The position numbers and the translations under genes are program-made. Below the pieces are notes generated by a model. It did no database searches, was not told the DNA's origin, and worked only from the letters and a program-made list of their open reading frames with translations. This document shows, one piece after another, positions 34,386 through 46,514 of a stretch of 64,000 nt of DNA (position 1 is the stretch's first letter; every line of letters begins with the position of its first letter). This DNA is from Diphasiastrum complanatum (taxonomy: Eukaryota > Streptophyta > Lycopodiopsida > Lycopodiales > Lycopodiaceae), in the NCBI GenBank assembly GCA_029204225.1, contig CM055104.1, positions 52,568,294 to 52,632,293 on the forward strand. Direction: 5' to 3'.

Positions 34386-37300
34386 TCAAAATTCGAAATC
34401 AAAACACTGCTGAAGGGCGAAGGCATCTGGTCGGTGACCGAACTCTCAGAGGTGCAGCCTCCAGAGGGAGACCCAAGGAGAGCTGAATGGATAAAAAAGG
34501 ATGAGCGTGCAATGGCGATCATCATTTCGTCCATCAACGAAGATCTACTCATGCATATTGAAGACGGCGAAAGTAGCCATACAGCATGGGAAAGATTAAA
34601 ACAGAAATACGAAGTGAGGACTACAGCTTCAGTGATGCAAGCTGCAATCCATACGATGGGATGGCAACCAGCTGGACCAGCATGTTGAGAAGATCAGAAT
34701 GATCTCTGCTCAACTTGCTGCATCAGGGCAAGAGCACCAGCAGGTCCCAGCACCACAACAGCTAATGTACTTCATGAAGTCTCTACCTACGTCCTATCAA
34801 CCGTTGAGAATGCTTATCCTGAGTCTACCAGATATGACATTCGACAAAGCAATCAGTCTTGTCATTAATGAGAGACTGATGAGGGATGAAGGAGAAGGAA
34901 GCAGTGATCAAGATAAAGCTCTCTTCACCAAAGAAAAGAAGAAGAACAAGAACAAACCCAAATTCGACAAGACAAAGTTCTCAAATCAACAATTTTTTTT
35001 CTTGTGATCACTATCACAAACCAGGCCATACAGCCAACAAATGCTGGTTCAATCCAGCAATACCTAGCATGCATTACAAGAAGAAGGGCACTCTGCATAC
35101 GATTGCAGATTCAACCCAAAAAAAAAGAACAAAACTGAGAAAGCAAATGTTGCAGAGTCATCAAAAGATGCAGATAGAGGTGATGAAGCCTTCAGAATAT
35201 TTGATGAAGCTTCAACAAGCTACACTGAACAAGACTATGATGTAGTCATTGATTCAAGAGCAACATCACACATCACGTGCAATAAGAAAATCTTGATCGA
35301 CTTCAGAGAACTCAAAAATAACAGAGTAGTGATTCTAGGTGATGGGAGCAGACACGATGTCAAAGGCATCGGGACTCTATAGCTGTGAACATTGTCAGGT
35401 CAAGCAGAGATGCCAGGAGCACTCTACGTGCCATCATTGAGAAAAGATCTGCTATCAGTCTCCAAAATGGCAGATCTTGGAGTTCAAGTTTTATTCGATG
35501 GCAATACATGCCACATGATCGAAAAAACAACAAGCAAATTGTTGACGGTTGGATGCAGAAAAGGAAATCTCTACCAAGCCAAGATAATCAGCAATTCTGA
35601 TAGCATATTAAATGCATCAGAAAATGAAGATCAGCTCTAGCATAGGAGAATGTATAATCTGAATAGGAGGAGCTTGTATGACATGTGCAACAAAGACATA
35701 GTCACAAGTTTGAAGATATCAAGACCCGATATTGAATTATGCGAAGCCTGTTAGAAAGGCAAACAACATCGGAATCCATTCACACATGAGGGAAGAAGAG
35801 CCAAAGAAGTTCTTGAGCTTGTCCACTCAGATGTCTGTGGACCGATGAAAATGGATTCGCTCTCAAGATTGAGGTATTTCTTGACGTTCATAGATGATTA
35901 CAGCAGGATGACTATTCTACTACCTAAATTTTTTTTTTGAAGTGTTTGACTCTTTCAAGAAGTTCGTGGCATTTGCAAAGCGACACACCTCAAAGAAGAT
36001 TCAGATCATCAGATATGACAATGGAGGTGACTATATGAGCAAAGATTTTTCGAAATTCTGCCAAGAATAGGGGATAGAGCATCAGTTCACTCTTGCGTAC
36101 ACACCAGAATATAATGGTGTCGCGGAAAGAAGAAACAAGACACTAGTCGAAGGAGCCAGATGCTTGATGGCATAGGCTCGATTGCCAAGTCAAATTTGGA
36201 TTGAGGCAATAGTTGCAGCAGTACACCTGCAGAACAGATCAACAATGACATCGTTGGAAAATAAGGCACCGTATGAAATGTGGACAGGTAGAAAGCCTGA
36301 TCTATCATACGTACGTGTGTTTGGATGTGCAGCATACAAGCACATTCCAAAAGATAAAAGAAGCAAGCTCGATGATAAATCAAAGAAAATAATCATGGTC
36401 GGGTACTCGAATGGATCACAAGTGTACAGACTCTACAATCCAACCACGAATAAGGTTGTTTCGAGTAGAGATGTGAAGTTCGATGAGTCCACATTCCCTG
36501 GACTAAAGGATGAGAATGGCCATGAGATCTTCACACTACTACCAATTCAAGAGGGAGATCGAGGACATACGTCAAATCAGACTCCAAACCAGCAGGAAGC
36601 AGAATCCCACGAACAAGACGTTCGAGCAGTGACGAAACGAACCCAAAAGGTCAACAAGACAAAGAAGACCTCCAGATCGATACGCTGACAATCTTCAGTG
36701 GAGCGAAGACATGCAATCTGATTACTACAGCTTCATTGAAGAGCCGACAACATATCAAGAAGCTGTCCAGAGTTCAGAGGGAGAATTCTGGAAGTAGACA
36801 ATGTCAGAGGAGATCAAGTCGATGAGGTGAAATGAGGCATGGACACTAGAGCCACTGTTAGAAAACAGAAAGATTGTCGACTGCAAGTGGGTGTACAAAA
36901 AGAAAATGAAATCAGGTGACACTGTTGGCCATTATAAAACAAGGCTTGTCGCGAAGGGCTACACACAAAGGTATGGTGTTGATTATTTCGACACATATTC
37001 GTCGATGGTCAAGATGACAAGCATACAACTGCTCCTTGCATATGCTACACAACACAATCTGAAAATTCACCAAATTGATGTAAAGACAGCCTTTCTCCAC
37101 GAAGATCTAGAGGATGAAATCTTCATGAAGCAGCCTAAAGGATTTGAAGACCCCGACAATAGACAATATGTTTGTCAGTTGCAGAGATGCATTTATGGTC
37201 TAAAACAAGAATCACAAGCTTGGTACAAGAAGCTCGACAGTCTTCTGAAGTCTCTAGACTTCAATCCTACACAACCAGACTGTAATGTCTACATAAAAAG

Positions 37301-38303
37301 AGTAGGAAAAGATTTTGTGATACAGACTATTTTCGTGGATGATTATCGTATGATAGAGAACTCCTTGATGCTAATCAAGGACATGAAGAGTCAGATTTTT
37401 GAAAATTATGAAATCACAGATCTAGGGGAAGCAACAAAATGCCTCGGACTGGAGATCAGAAGAGATCGAATAAAGGGCGAAATGCACTTGAGTCAGTCTG
37501 AATATGCCAGAAAAGTGCCGAAGTAGTATCACATGATGGATTGCAAAGAAAAGGTCACACCAATTATAGCTAAAGCCAAGCTGACGAAGCAGGATTGTCC
37601 GAAAACAGAGGAAGAAAAACAGAAGATGGAAGGTATATCCTACCAAAACCTAATCAGTAGTCTGACTTACAATTTGTACCAGACCCGATATAGCTTTCTC
37701 TGTTTATGCTTTAAGCCAATTCTCTTCCAATCCTGGCATGGCACATTGGCAAATGAAAAAATGAATCCTACGATATCTGAAGGGTACCCAAAATATGGGA
37801 TTAATGTACAAAGCAGAAAACGAAAGAAAAGGATTCGAGCTGCACCACTATAGTGATGCAAGCTGGGCGAGTTGCAAAGATGACATCAAGTCCATAATTG
37901 GAGGATGTTCAATAGCGTGTGGAGCAGCAATCAGCTGGATATGCAAAAAGCAAACTTGGTAGCTCAATCCTCATGCAAAATTGAATATGTCGCAGCTTTA
38001 AAAGTGGCGAACAAAGTAGTTTGGTTGCAGATGATGCTGGAGGCAATTGGGATATCACAAGGAGGACCATGCACAATGATTATCTGTCCCAGGATCCTGT
38101 CTTCCATTCAAAGACAAAACACATACCTCTGAAGTATCATCACATTTGAGATTTGATCTCGAAAGGAGAGCTCCAAGTCCAGTACATAAAATCTGAAGAC
38201 ATGATTGCAGATCTGCTCACAAAGCCGCTCGACAAGCTACTCTTTGCAAAGCAAAGAAAGACAATTGGATTAAATGTGCAAAGCTGCAAGGTTCAAGAGG
38301 GAG
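34386..38303 (+). pseudogene. Copia family C polyprotein, nearly full length but broken
   Basis: Gag starts without its first codons (KTLLKGEGIWSVTELSEV, 34353-35007 over two frames). A decayed CCHC (CDHYHKPGHTANKC) is followed by a protease with Asp-Ser-Arg in place of Asp-Ser-Gly (VIDSRATSHITC, about 35247). Integrase lies at 35690-36688 with stops and frameshifts (YNGVAERRNKTLVEGARC). RT lies at 36891-37526 (DVKTAFLHEDLEDEIFMKQP, and FVDD at 37339), and RNase H at 37850-38290 (EYVAALKVANKVVWLQ, ADLLTKPLDK). The usual order gag-PR-IN-RT-RH is kept. The 5' LTR and primer-binding site are absent; the 5' end meets the family A LTR. A purine tract GAGGGAG leads into the 3' LTR at 38304. Confidence 0.9.
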
Positions 38304-39048
38304 TGTTAGAAATTGTAAACTCCTGCAACTTTGTCACGACGCGAAGCGAAGCAACACGAAGCAAAGGTTGAATGGCGAACAATTCATGAAAGTCAACGTA
38401 CCTCAAAAATCCTAAGACACGAAACGAAGCGAAACGAAGGTCATATGATTCACGAAAGTCAGACATGCCTCCATGACCAAAAGACACGACACGACACAAA
38501 ATGAAAAGAAAACAAAAGAAAATCTTTCGTGCTGCCAACTGGCAGCTCAACAGGCATGGAGCTTTGAACTTCACGCTCAGCTGAAACAATCAACAATTAT
38601 AGAGAGTAAATAACTAGTTGACTAGCATTAACTACTCTTGTAATTCTCTGTTTAGCTATCTTGTAAACTCCACACAATGGAGATATAAACAATTTTCTGG
38701 ATCAACAGAATACATTGAGAAGTCCGCGAGAGTAGAGCAGAAAAAGAAAAGAATTAAAAATATAGAGAAAAGAAATAGTTGTGCATGAAAGTCTGCCAAC
38801 GACCAGAACATAGCGAAATAGCAGAGTGTCAGGTCGCCAACGAGCGAGACACTGATCATCTCACTCTAAAAATAAAACTGATAATACAGTTACTCTCTCT
38901 TGTGCATCTCCTTGTTTTTCGTTGTCTTGATTGCTAGAATGATATCTATTCTGTGATCTGTAGTCGCGTGTCTAGGATCTTGCAAGCTTCTGCATAAGAA
39001 AATTCAAAAGAAACAAATCCGTTCGCGACACAAAACCCATTCGCGACA
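38304..39048 (+). repeat. 3' LTR of Copia family C (745 bp)
   Basis: Starts TGTTAGAAATTG and ends TTCGCGACA. Its first 250 bp are full of CGAAG and CGAAAGTCA motifs, whose complement TGACTTTCG overlaps the W-box core. It aligns with the minus-strand LTR at 5071-5772. Confidence 0.85.
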
Positions 39049-39058
39049 ATTTGGGCTT

Positions 39059-40020
39059 TAAGCCAGAACCTTATTTGGGGGAGAAGAAAGAGAAGAAACT
39101 AGAGGTGGTGGGACGACTGGTTAACCAAGTGGAATAATTACTTCAATCTACATGCAATTCTAGAAGAGAAAAAATTGAGAGCATTCTTCCGTTCTTCCAA
39201 GGAAAGGCTTCATCATGATGGCGTGATTTGCAACCCAAACCCACCACATGGGAAGAATTCACGGAAGTATTCAAAAATCGTTTGTGGTCGGGGATGATTT
39301 GGATTTTGACCAAAGATTTGTCAGTTGCAAAATGGATACGCGGAGCTTAAACTCTTGCCTGCAAGAAGTTATGGATTTGTGGATCAAAGTTCTGTAATTC
39401 GATGCAAAATTGGCACTTTGGCAGTTTATCCTTGATTTGTCAGCTGGCTATTAGAATAAATGTAAGCGAAACGTGCTTCAGACTTTCGATGACCTTGCCG
39501 AATGTTGTTGTTGTTGTTAATCCCACTCATGTTGATCTCTTGTCTTGCTCATCCATCACACTTGAAGAAGTAGCAGGAGTGGCATCTCAAGAAAGAAATA
39601 GGCTTCCTATCTATGAATTGATTTCTCTAGCAATTGAGACATATGGCCCCCTTCATCGATGTTTTGACGAATTCCTTCACAGGTGTGCTCATTTGGTAAG
39701 GGTGTTCACGCTTTAACGCTTATGGCCTTCTTCAGACAACAAATTTATATCCCTTGCAATGAGCTCAGACTTTGTCAATCTTGCAAAGGGCGATGGTGGC
39801 CGAGTTGGTGTCTTCTCACTCCCCTTTACTAGCCGATTCACCATCGACCCACTTTTATGATATGTTATAGTCAATCCACGAAGCTCCAATGGCAACAATG
39901 TGATTTTTTCCTTTTGCTAACAATAAAATCATGTTGTCATCTTAGTCATAGTACAAACTCCACTCTTATTAACCTTAGATTTTTTGGCCCTGCCTTGCTT
40001 GCAAGTGATGAGAATTCGCG
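39059..40020 (+). pseudogene. Ty3-like gag remnant followed by an unknown degraded ORF
   Basis: From about 39120 several frames together resemble Ty3 gag (TTWEEFTEVFKNRF, then DQRFVSCKMDTRSLNSCLQE). From 39570 a second remnant reads RLPIYELISLAIETYGPLHR and CFDEFLHRCAHLV, continuing with frameshifts as AQTLSILQRAMVAELVSSHS. I have the impression that this second pattern recurs in plant repeat proteins, but I cannot name its family. Confidence 0.4.
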
Positions 40021-40640
40021 GTCTCGAAAAACAGTTGCGATACAGTCATGAAAGCGAAGCAACCACAATTCAATGCGATTCAGATGGAGTTCAGATGCGG
40101 TCGCTGGACACTGCCAGCTGAATCACTCCTACAGTCCTCCAGAATGTAGTCAGGCACTGCTAATCTACGTTTGTAAATTAATGTAGCACTCAACAAATTC
40201 AACCAATGTGTGAAATTGAAATGAATGGGAGAATCAGACACATGAATAACAGCAGACACATTGGCATTCAAGATCATACATCATATATTGACATGTGCAC
40301 AATTGCTACAAGATTATCTATTAAATTTTCTTTGATTCTTCAAGCACTGCATGCAGATCCACGCAGTGCGTTGGCATGAGAGAAATACAGTTCTCTCACG
40401 AGTGGATGTCTCGCTTACTAGCGGACCTGTGGATCACTATGGATCCTGCTCATAGAACTTTCCTCGCACGCAGGCATACTTCTTGTCTATGTTTTGTCTT
40501 GATTGCTTACTAGCATCAAACTGCTTCATACATGTGTGTGTATGTTCTGTATCTGTCTATGTGTCAAGTATCATCTTGTAGGTATATAGTCGCTCTGAGT
40601 AACCTTTTTAATTAGAGTGATTAAGCATCTATGACGTCCT
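40020..40640 (-). repeat. Copia family B LTR fragment (3' part), inverted
   Basis: The reverse complement matches the family B LTR from AGATGCTTAATCACTCTAAT through CCGCTAGTAAGCGAGACATC and AACGCACTGCGTGGATCTGC to the GTGCCTGACTACATTCTGGA and CAGTGTCCAGCGACCGCATC region. About 250 bp (40380-40635) is the inverted counterpart of 30190-30440. The LTR start is absent. Confidence 0.85.
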
Positions 40641-40647
40641 TCAAATG

Positions 40648-40927
40648 CGTTGGAATCCGACGTCCATGTTGGTTTAGGCCCAAACACCTAATGCAAGATG
40701 TCGTGAACATGCTTTTGGATTGCTGACGTGGACGTCGGAATCCGATGTCCGTGTCGGATGACACGTAAATATTTTTTAAGAAAAAAAATGCCTCGCCATG
40801 TCCACATCGAGATGTCGGATTCCAACATGTCGGATTCCGACGTGCACTTTAAAAATTGGTTGCCGCCACAATTTCCCAATCACTGGACAATGATTTTGGG
40901 ATTTTTTGCCTGGACGTCGGATTCTGA
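40648..40927. repeat. Cluster of palindromic GGAATCCGACGTCC-type repeats, MITE-like
   Basis: The motif TCGGATTCCGACGT and its complement occur at least six times (40650, 40730, 40745, 40815, 40830, 40913). The outermost copies, TGGAATCCGACGTCCA and TGGACGTCGGATTCT, are inverted, so the 280-bp block has imperfect terminal inverted repeats. No protein is encoded. A small non-autonomous DNA transposon is the simplest reading. Confidence 0.5.
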
Positions 40928-41086
40928 CGTGTCAAATTATGACAAATTATAAAATTTTCAAAAATATGTTGGACGCTCACGTCGAAATCCACGCGATATA
41001 TTATTGTATTCTTTTGAAAACATTTGTTGTTGTTCAAAGGCGTGCTTTGTCAAATAGGTTGAAAGAGAAGATCAAGTCATTGCTAC

Positions 41087-41525
41087 ATGGCAACCTCAAG
41101 TGAAGTCATGTTGGAAGCCAATGATAGGCTTACCTCAAGTAGCTATCCATTGTGGAAAGTGAGGATGGAATTACTTCTTGAGATGAATGATGTTTTGGAT
41201 ATTGTTGTAGGTTTGGAGGAGAGACCAGCAACACAAGAAGGTCAAATGAGGTATGATAAGAGGGCCAAAAAAATTCTACACATTATCAAGATGAATGATA
41301 TCAATGAGATTATCAAGGAAGTTGGTAAGTGTACTTCATTTAAGGATGCTTGGGATTCATTGAAGTAGCTTTATGAATCCAAGTCTAATTCTAGAGTGTT
41401 GACTCTAAGAAGGCAAATATTTTCTTGTTTGCAAAATAAGGAAGAAAGACCAAGTACTTTTGTTTTGAGGATGAAAGCATTGAATGATGAATTGGCTTGC
41501 ATTGATGGGAGCATTAAGGAGTCTT
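41087..41525 (+). pseudogene. Copia family D gag, N-terminal part
   Basis: Begins MATSSEVMLEANDRLTSSSY then WKVRMELLLEMNDVLDIVVG, the usual start of a Copia gag. A stop interrupts it near 41366. It continues as YESKSNSRVLTLRRQIFSCL and FVLRMKALNDELA, up to about 41525. There the sequence switches to RT coding on the opposite strand. The zinc knuckle and protease are missing. No 5' LTR is recognised upstream. Confidence 0.85.
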
Positions 41526-42435
41526 GCTTTATACTTATTGATAGATCCATCATGATTATACTTGATTCTGAATACCCAATTACATCCAATCACATGCATG
41601 TTGTTTGGTGGCTCCACAAGCTCCCATGTGTTTTTGACATCAAGGCTTCAAACTCTTGGGTCATTGCTTCAACCCGCATCTTGGATCGAAGAGCTTCTTG
41701 GACATCTTTAGGCTCTTCATCTGATATAAAGAGAGCATGATAGGAAGATTCACCTCCACTTGCCTTCCTTCCTTCTTCATCGTATGTGAGCCTCCTTGGC
41801 TCAGATCTTGCTCGTGTAGATCTTCTTGGTGTGGTAGCTTGAATTTGCTCCTCCTCAAGCCTCGGCCTCACCACCTCTTGAGCCGCATCAAGATTGATGA
41901 TTGATCTTGCACGAGACTCCTTGATCTATGCATCATCCAAGTTAAACTTCTTATCTTCATGGAAGATCACATCTCTACTAACAATAGTAGAAGGAATATA
42001 TACTTTGTATGCTTTTTTTAATGGATGCATATCCTACCGTAAATTCCTTTAACTGCACTAGGATCTTCCTTCTTCCTAGTTTCTAGAGGCACATGCACAA
42101 AGCCTGCACAGCCAAAAATCCTAAGATGATCTACCTTAGGCTTTTTCTTATACAACATCTCAAATGGTGGTTTTCGTCCAATTGCAAGATTAGGAAGCCT
42201 ATTACAAAGATAGTTTGCACATGCAATTGCCTCTCCCCAAAATTCTTTACGCAGAGAGCTTCTAGCCTAATGGCTTTTGCACATTCACACAAAGTTCTAT
42301 ATTTTCTCTCAGCAACTCCATTTTGCTGAGGAGTATATGAACAAGAAAACTCTCTTTGAATGCCCTCTCTCTCATAAAAGTCTTTAAACTTATTGGAAGT
42401 ATATTCTCCTCTACTATCACTTCTCAAAGCTTTCA
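41525..42435 (-). pseudogene. Copia family D integrase C-terminal half to RT start, inverted
   Basis: Minus-strand coding for the second half of the integrase (42435-42131: KALRSDSRGEYTSNKFKDFY, TPQQNGVAERKYRT, with the catalytic Glu), the linker with TPRRSTRARSEPRRLTYDEE (41874-41590) and the RT start (NWVFRIKYNHDGSINKYKAR), ending at about 41525. It is inverted relative to the gag before it and the RNase H at 49743. The integrase continues, after the Ty3 insertion, at 49199-49742. Confidence 0.85.
42431..42435. repeat. Target-site duplication TTTCA (left)
   Basis: TTTCA directly precedes the Ty3 element and recurs at 49199-49203 directly after it. Removing the element and one copy restores the Copia integrase frame across the site (SFKL joined to KALRSD). 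Confidence 0.9.
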
Positions 42436-43450
42436 TTTTACAAGTAGAGGTGATGAAGTCCTCCAAATCCAAGGTAGAGCCTCCAAATGTCCTCCAAGCA
42501 ACCTGCAAGCTTCAAGATGCTCCCCAACTCCAAGCTAGGATGCCTCCACCTGCAAGTAAGGATCTGCAAGCCTCCAAGGATCTCTCCTCCACCTGTGTCC
42601 CTACTCTTTAAACACAAAGATAGATAACAAGCTGGCCTCAAGTATTCACCACCCAACCAAAGCTAGATCCAAGCTCCAAGCAAGACCTATCCAGCACCCC
42701 CCTTGCTAACCATAAACAAATCACAAGCATACCACAACACTCCATAGCATTCTCAAGATCCAAACCCTACTTATGTCCCATACCATAAGCAAGATCCAAA
42801 CCTCAAGCATACTACCACAAGAAAGCACTCTACACATTAGTAACAACACTAGAGCATAAGCAAAGCAAACAAGAGAGATCCCCCCCTCCCAATGGGCGCC
42901 CTATTACCCTCATATAGATGGCCCATGGACCCCTCCAATGCACTATGGAGTTCCATGCACATCCAATGAGAGAGAGAGAAGACTAGGGGAGTTAAAGAAT
43001 CTCCAAGAGCCTCCATAGGCTTATGGAAGGTCAAGAGACTCCTTCCGTAACCTATGACTCTTTGAATGCCTAGTTGGCAACTCAATGGACACTTTAAAAG
43101 GGTGCCCTCCTACTAGGTCCCATTGCCCAAGTTGTGCATGTATGAAAAATAGTCATCCAATGACTTTCTACAACTTCACTAGGTTCCATACCTCCATCCA
43201 AGGCATAGACACCTACTTGCCCTTAACCAAGGACACTAGTACCTTAATCTAAGGTACCTACTCTTAATACTAAGGGTACCCCTTATCCAAAGGTCACGTG
43301 ACTCCATACCTCCAACTAAGGTATAGTCACATGCTTGTCCTTATCCAAGGGCACATACTCTTAATCCTAAGGGTACCTTGCCATTTAGCCCCCAACACTA
43401 AATGGTCTATTACGGGTCTGAAGTACTGCTAGTTACATAGGTATGTAACA
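42436..43450 (-). repeat. 3' LTR of the Ty3 element (1015 bp)
   Basis: Minus-strand start TGTTACATACCTATG at 43450, following the purine tract AGGGGGAAGGAA, and end CTTGTAAAA at 42436. The start has the canonical TG, but the end is not the usual CA. It lacks about 60 bp present in the other LTR around 48835-48900. Confidence 0.92.
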
Positions 43451-43465
43451 TTCCTTCCCCCTAAA
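43451..43465 (-). other. Polypurine tract of the Ty3 element
   Basis: The minus strand reads TTAGGGGGAAGGAA immediately before the 3' LTR, as needed to prime plus-strand DNA synthesis. Confidence 0.85.
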
Positions 43466-43587
43466 CTTAAATTTTTCCTTGTAGGGAAAAATTTGAAAAA
43501 TTCTTCTGGAGATCAGCCTCCTTTTCCCAGGTATCCTCCTCTTCTGATTTGCCCCTCCGGTGGTCTACCAGCTATTATCAAGGTTCT

Positions 43588-44780
43588 TTACAGGCTATTA
43601 ACAATTGCCTTGAGTTCAGGTGGTCCACTCACGGACTCATCACGAAGAAGTTCCACTAGATCTTCCACAGGGACCAGGGTCTCCCCAACCCCCAATGAGG
43701 GTTTCAACTTACTAACGTGGAAAATATGATGAATTCCCACATTAGCTGGAAGGTCTAGTTTGTATGCGACCTTGTTTATCACTTGGATAACCTTAAAAGG
43801 ACCGCAATACCTAGGTGCCAACTGTGCACACTTAATAGTTTTCAAGTTTCTAGAGTGACTAGGGACTCTCAAAAACACCCAGTCGTTGACCATGAATACC
43901 TTGTGTTTCCGAGATAGATCGGCATAGTGCCTTGCCATGTCCTGGGCACTTCTTATGCTATCTTTAGCCAGCTGTAACATTTCTTGCATATCCACAAGGA
44001 AATCAACTGCGGCTTGCACCCGTAGGTTTTTCATGCCAACACTAATTGGTGATCGAGGTTGAAAACCATACATAAGCATGAAAGGGCTGAATTCGGTCGC
44101 TGAATGTTTTGCATAGTTATATGCAAATTTCACCAGTGGAAGGTACTGTTCCCAATCAGACTGCCGATGGCCCACATATGCTCGAAGCATATCCTCCATC
44201 GTCTGATTGGTCCTTTCCGTTTGACCGTCTGATTCCAGATGATCTGTAGAACTCAAACTTAAAGTTGCTTCCAACTTTTCAAATACTGCTTGCCAAAAAT
44301 TCCCAGTGAATTTTGGGTCACAGTCATTGACAATATCGCAAGACAGCCCGTATAGTCGAAAAAGCTTCTCAACAAACAGTTGAGCTAGTTCTGAAGCTTT
44401 AACAGTAGTTTTCGTTGGGATAAATTGAGCAAACTTCGTAAGTCTGTCAACAATGACCCAAACCAAATCATGGCCCTTCCTTGTACGTGGAAGCCCGACC
44501 ACAAAATCCATAGATATATTTTCCCACTTTTCGGTAGGAATATCTAAAGGATGTAATAGGCCACTAGCTTTTAGCCTCTCTGCTTTATTTAATTGGCACT
44601 TAGTACATTTAAGTATGTAGGCCTCTACCTGACTTTTCATCTTAGGCCACCAAAATTGCCTTCGAACTAAGTCAAGTGTTCTTTGTATACCCGGATGTCC
44701 TGCGAACTGTCATGACACTCGTGCAAGATTTGGGCCCTTACAATGTCATTCTTTGGTACACACACCTTTCCTTTACAAAA
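43588..44780 (-). pseudogene. Ty3 integrase (one frameshift from the upstream polyprotein)
   Basis: A 350-codon open frame (44640-43588) begins inside the HHCC zinc domain (YILKCTKCQLNKAE) and contains the core triad: Asp in ISMDFVVGLPR, Asp in IVNDCDPKFTG and Glu in ESDGQTERTNQ. It ends with the C-terminal domain (IHHIFHVSKLKPS). The His part of the zinc domain (ILHECHD) lies upstream in another frame near 44720, so a frameshift separates them, and a stop at about 44791 cuts the link to RNase H. After the stop at 43588 the expected chromodomain is not recognisable. Confidence 0.9.
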
Positions 44781-44792
44781 CAAAATCTTGTT

Positions 44793-46514
44793 TCAAATCA
44801 AGAAATCCATTTCAGTCTTTCCCTTATTCAAGGAATCTTGCAAACCTGAATCGACTCCCAAAAGCTCTTGTTGCCAATACTTTCCAAAAAAAGGATCGGA
44901 CTCATATAGTCCTTGAAGAGATTGAAACAACTCCGGTTTTATAACAGTAAAGCACAACTGATTAATAACCGGTAACCGACTCAAAGCATCCGCTAGAGTA
45001 TTTTGACTTCCTTTACAATAACGTATAGAAAAGTCAAAGATTTGCATCAGCTCAGCCCATCTAGCTTGCCTCCCCTTTAGATCTGTAGCATCACAGAAAT
45101 ATTGAAGAGTCTGATGGTCTGTCAAAACTTCAAATATGACTCCATACAAATAATGTTTCCAAATTTTCAAGGAATGAACAATTGCAAACAGTCCCTTCTC
45201 ATAGGTACAATACTTAGACTGAGCAGGATTGAGTTTCTTGCTTTCATAAGCTACATGATGTCCATCCTGCATCAAAATAGCTCCAATAGCATAATCACTG
45301 GCATCGGTCCTAACCACAAAAGTCTTATTAGGATTGCCAATGATTAATATTGGTGCTGAAGTGACACTTTTCTTAAGCAACTCAAAACAATTATTCATAT
45401 CCTCCGTCCACACCACTAGTGGACTCTTAGCCCTCCGGCTTAGCTTCTTATAGCCTTTCAAGGCCTGGGTAAGAGGAAATGCCAATCGAGCAAATTGGGG
45501 AATATGCCGACGGAAAAATCCCACAAATCCCAAGAAAGACTTGATTTCCCGAACTGTGGTGGGAATAGGCCAATCAATAACCCTCTGGATATGATCAGCC
45601 TCAATCTCCACCCCCCATTCGAAAATCTTATGCCCCAAGTAGGACAATTTCTTAGCAAAAAAATCACACTTAGACTCCTTGGCAAAGAGCTTTTCCCTTC
45701 TTAGAATGTCCAAGACAATCCTAAGATGCTCTTTATGTTCCGCCAAAGTCTTACTAAACACTAGGATATTATCTAAGAATACCACTACGAATCTTCCCAA
45801 ATATGGTCTGAACAAATCGTTCATCATTTGTTGGAAAGTTGTCGGTGCATTGGTCAAACTAAAAGGCAACACCAAAAATTTGTAGTGACCAAAGCGAGTT
45901 TGAAATGCACTCATCCTATAAGGACGCTGTGTGATTGGAATTGCTCCAGGTATTAGGTCAATTTTATGACCAACTGTCCTTTCTGGTGGTAAACCTACAG
46001 GAAGGTCTAAAAAAACATCATTGAATTCCTGCCTAAGTTCATTATAGGCTTCAAATTCTGTAGTGTTCTCACTGGGTATATTCATGACATTTATGTTAAG
46101 TTCTTCATCATCGCAGCAAATGATATCATTATGAAAATATAAATAAACTTTAAAATCAGAATTCTTCATAACATAATTAAGTTCTTGTTTAGAATAAGGG
46201 TTAACATTTTTACTGTCAACAGTTAAACTAGCCTTGATCTTAATTAAAGAATTCTCATGCAGAAAAGATAAAGATTTCTCAACAAAATCAATTCTCAATG
46301 ATTTGTTCTTATCAAAATGCCATTGTTGCCCAAGAACAATATCTACATTAGCTAATTGAACAGCATGGAATTTTAGTTTTTCAGAATAATTCTGAATGTG
46401 CAATTCTACATCAGGAACGATAAAATCCATCAAATTGGAATTACTTCCCAATGCCATTGTCACACGATATTTTTTCTCACTTTTTCTGGTAGGAAGGTTT
46501 AGTGTCTGTCCCAA
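44793..46514 (-). pseudogene. Ty3 protease remnant, reverse transcriptase and RNase H with inactivating lesions
   Basis: A 573-codon frame. Residues 1-110 are the second half of a retropepsin-like domain (IVPDVELHIQ, IVLGQQWH). RT follows, but PYRMS is joined directly to AFQTRFGHYKFLVLPFSLTN. This omits the roughly 85 residues that normally hold the first catalytic Asp and the YPLP segment. The second catalytic motif reads VVFLDNILVFSK instead of Y-L-D-D-I. RNase H is well kept (RTDASDYAIGAILMQD, LTDHQTLQYF, NTLADALSRL). The deletion is in frame, so the ORF looks intact although the polymerase must be inactive. A small frameshift near 46505 separates it from the start of the protease. Confidence 0.92.

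Noticed and set aside
41396-41740. Plus-strand ORF of 114 codons as a complete small gene
   Set aside because: Its first part is Copia gag and its second part is antisense to Copia RT. The ORF spans the inversion joint by chance.
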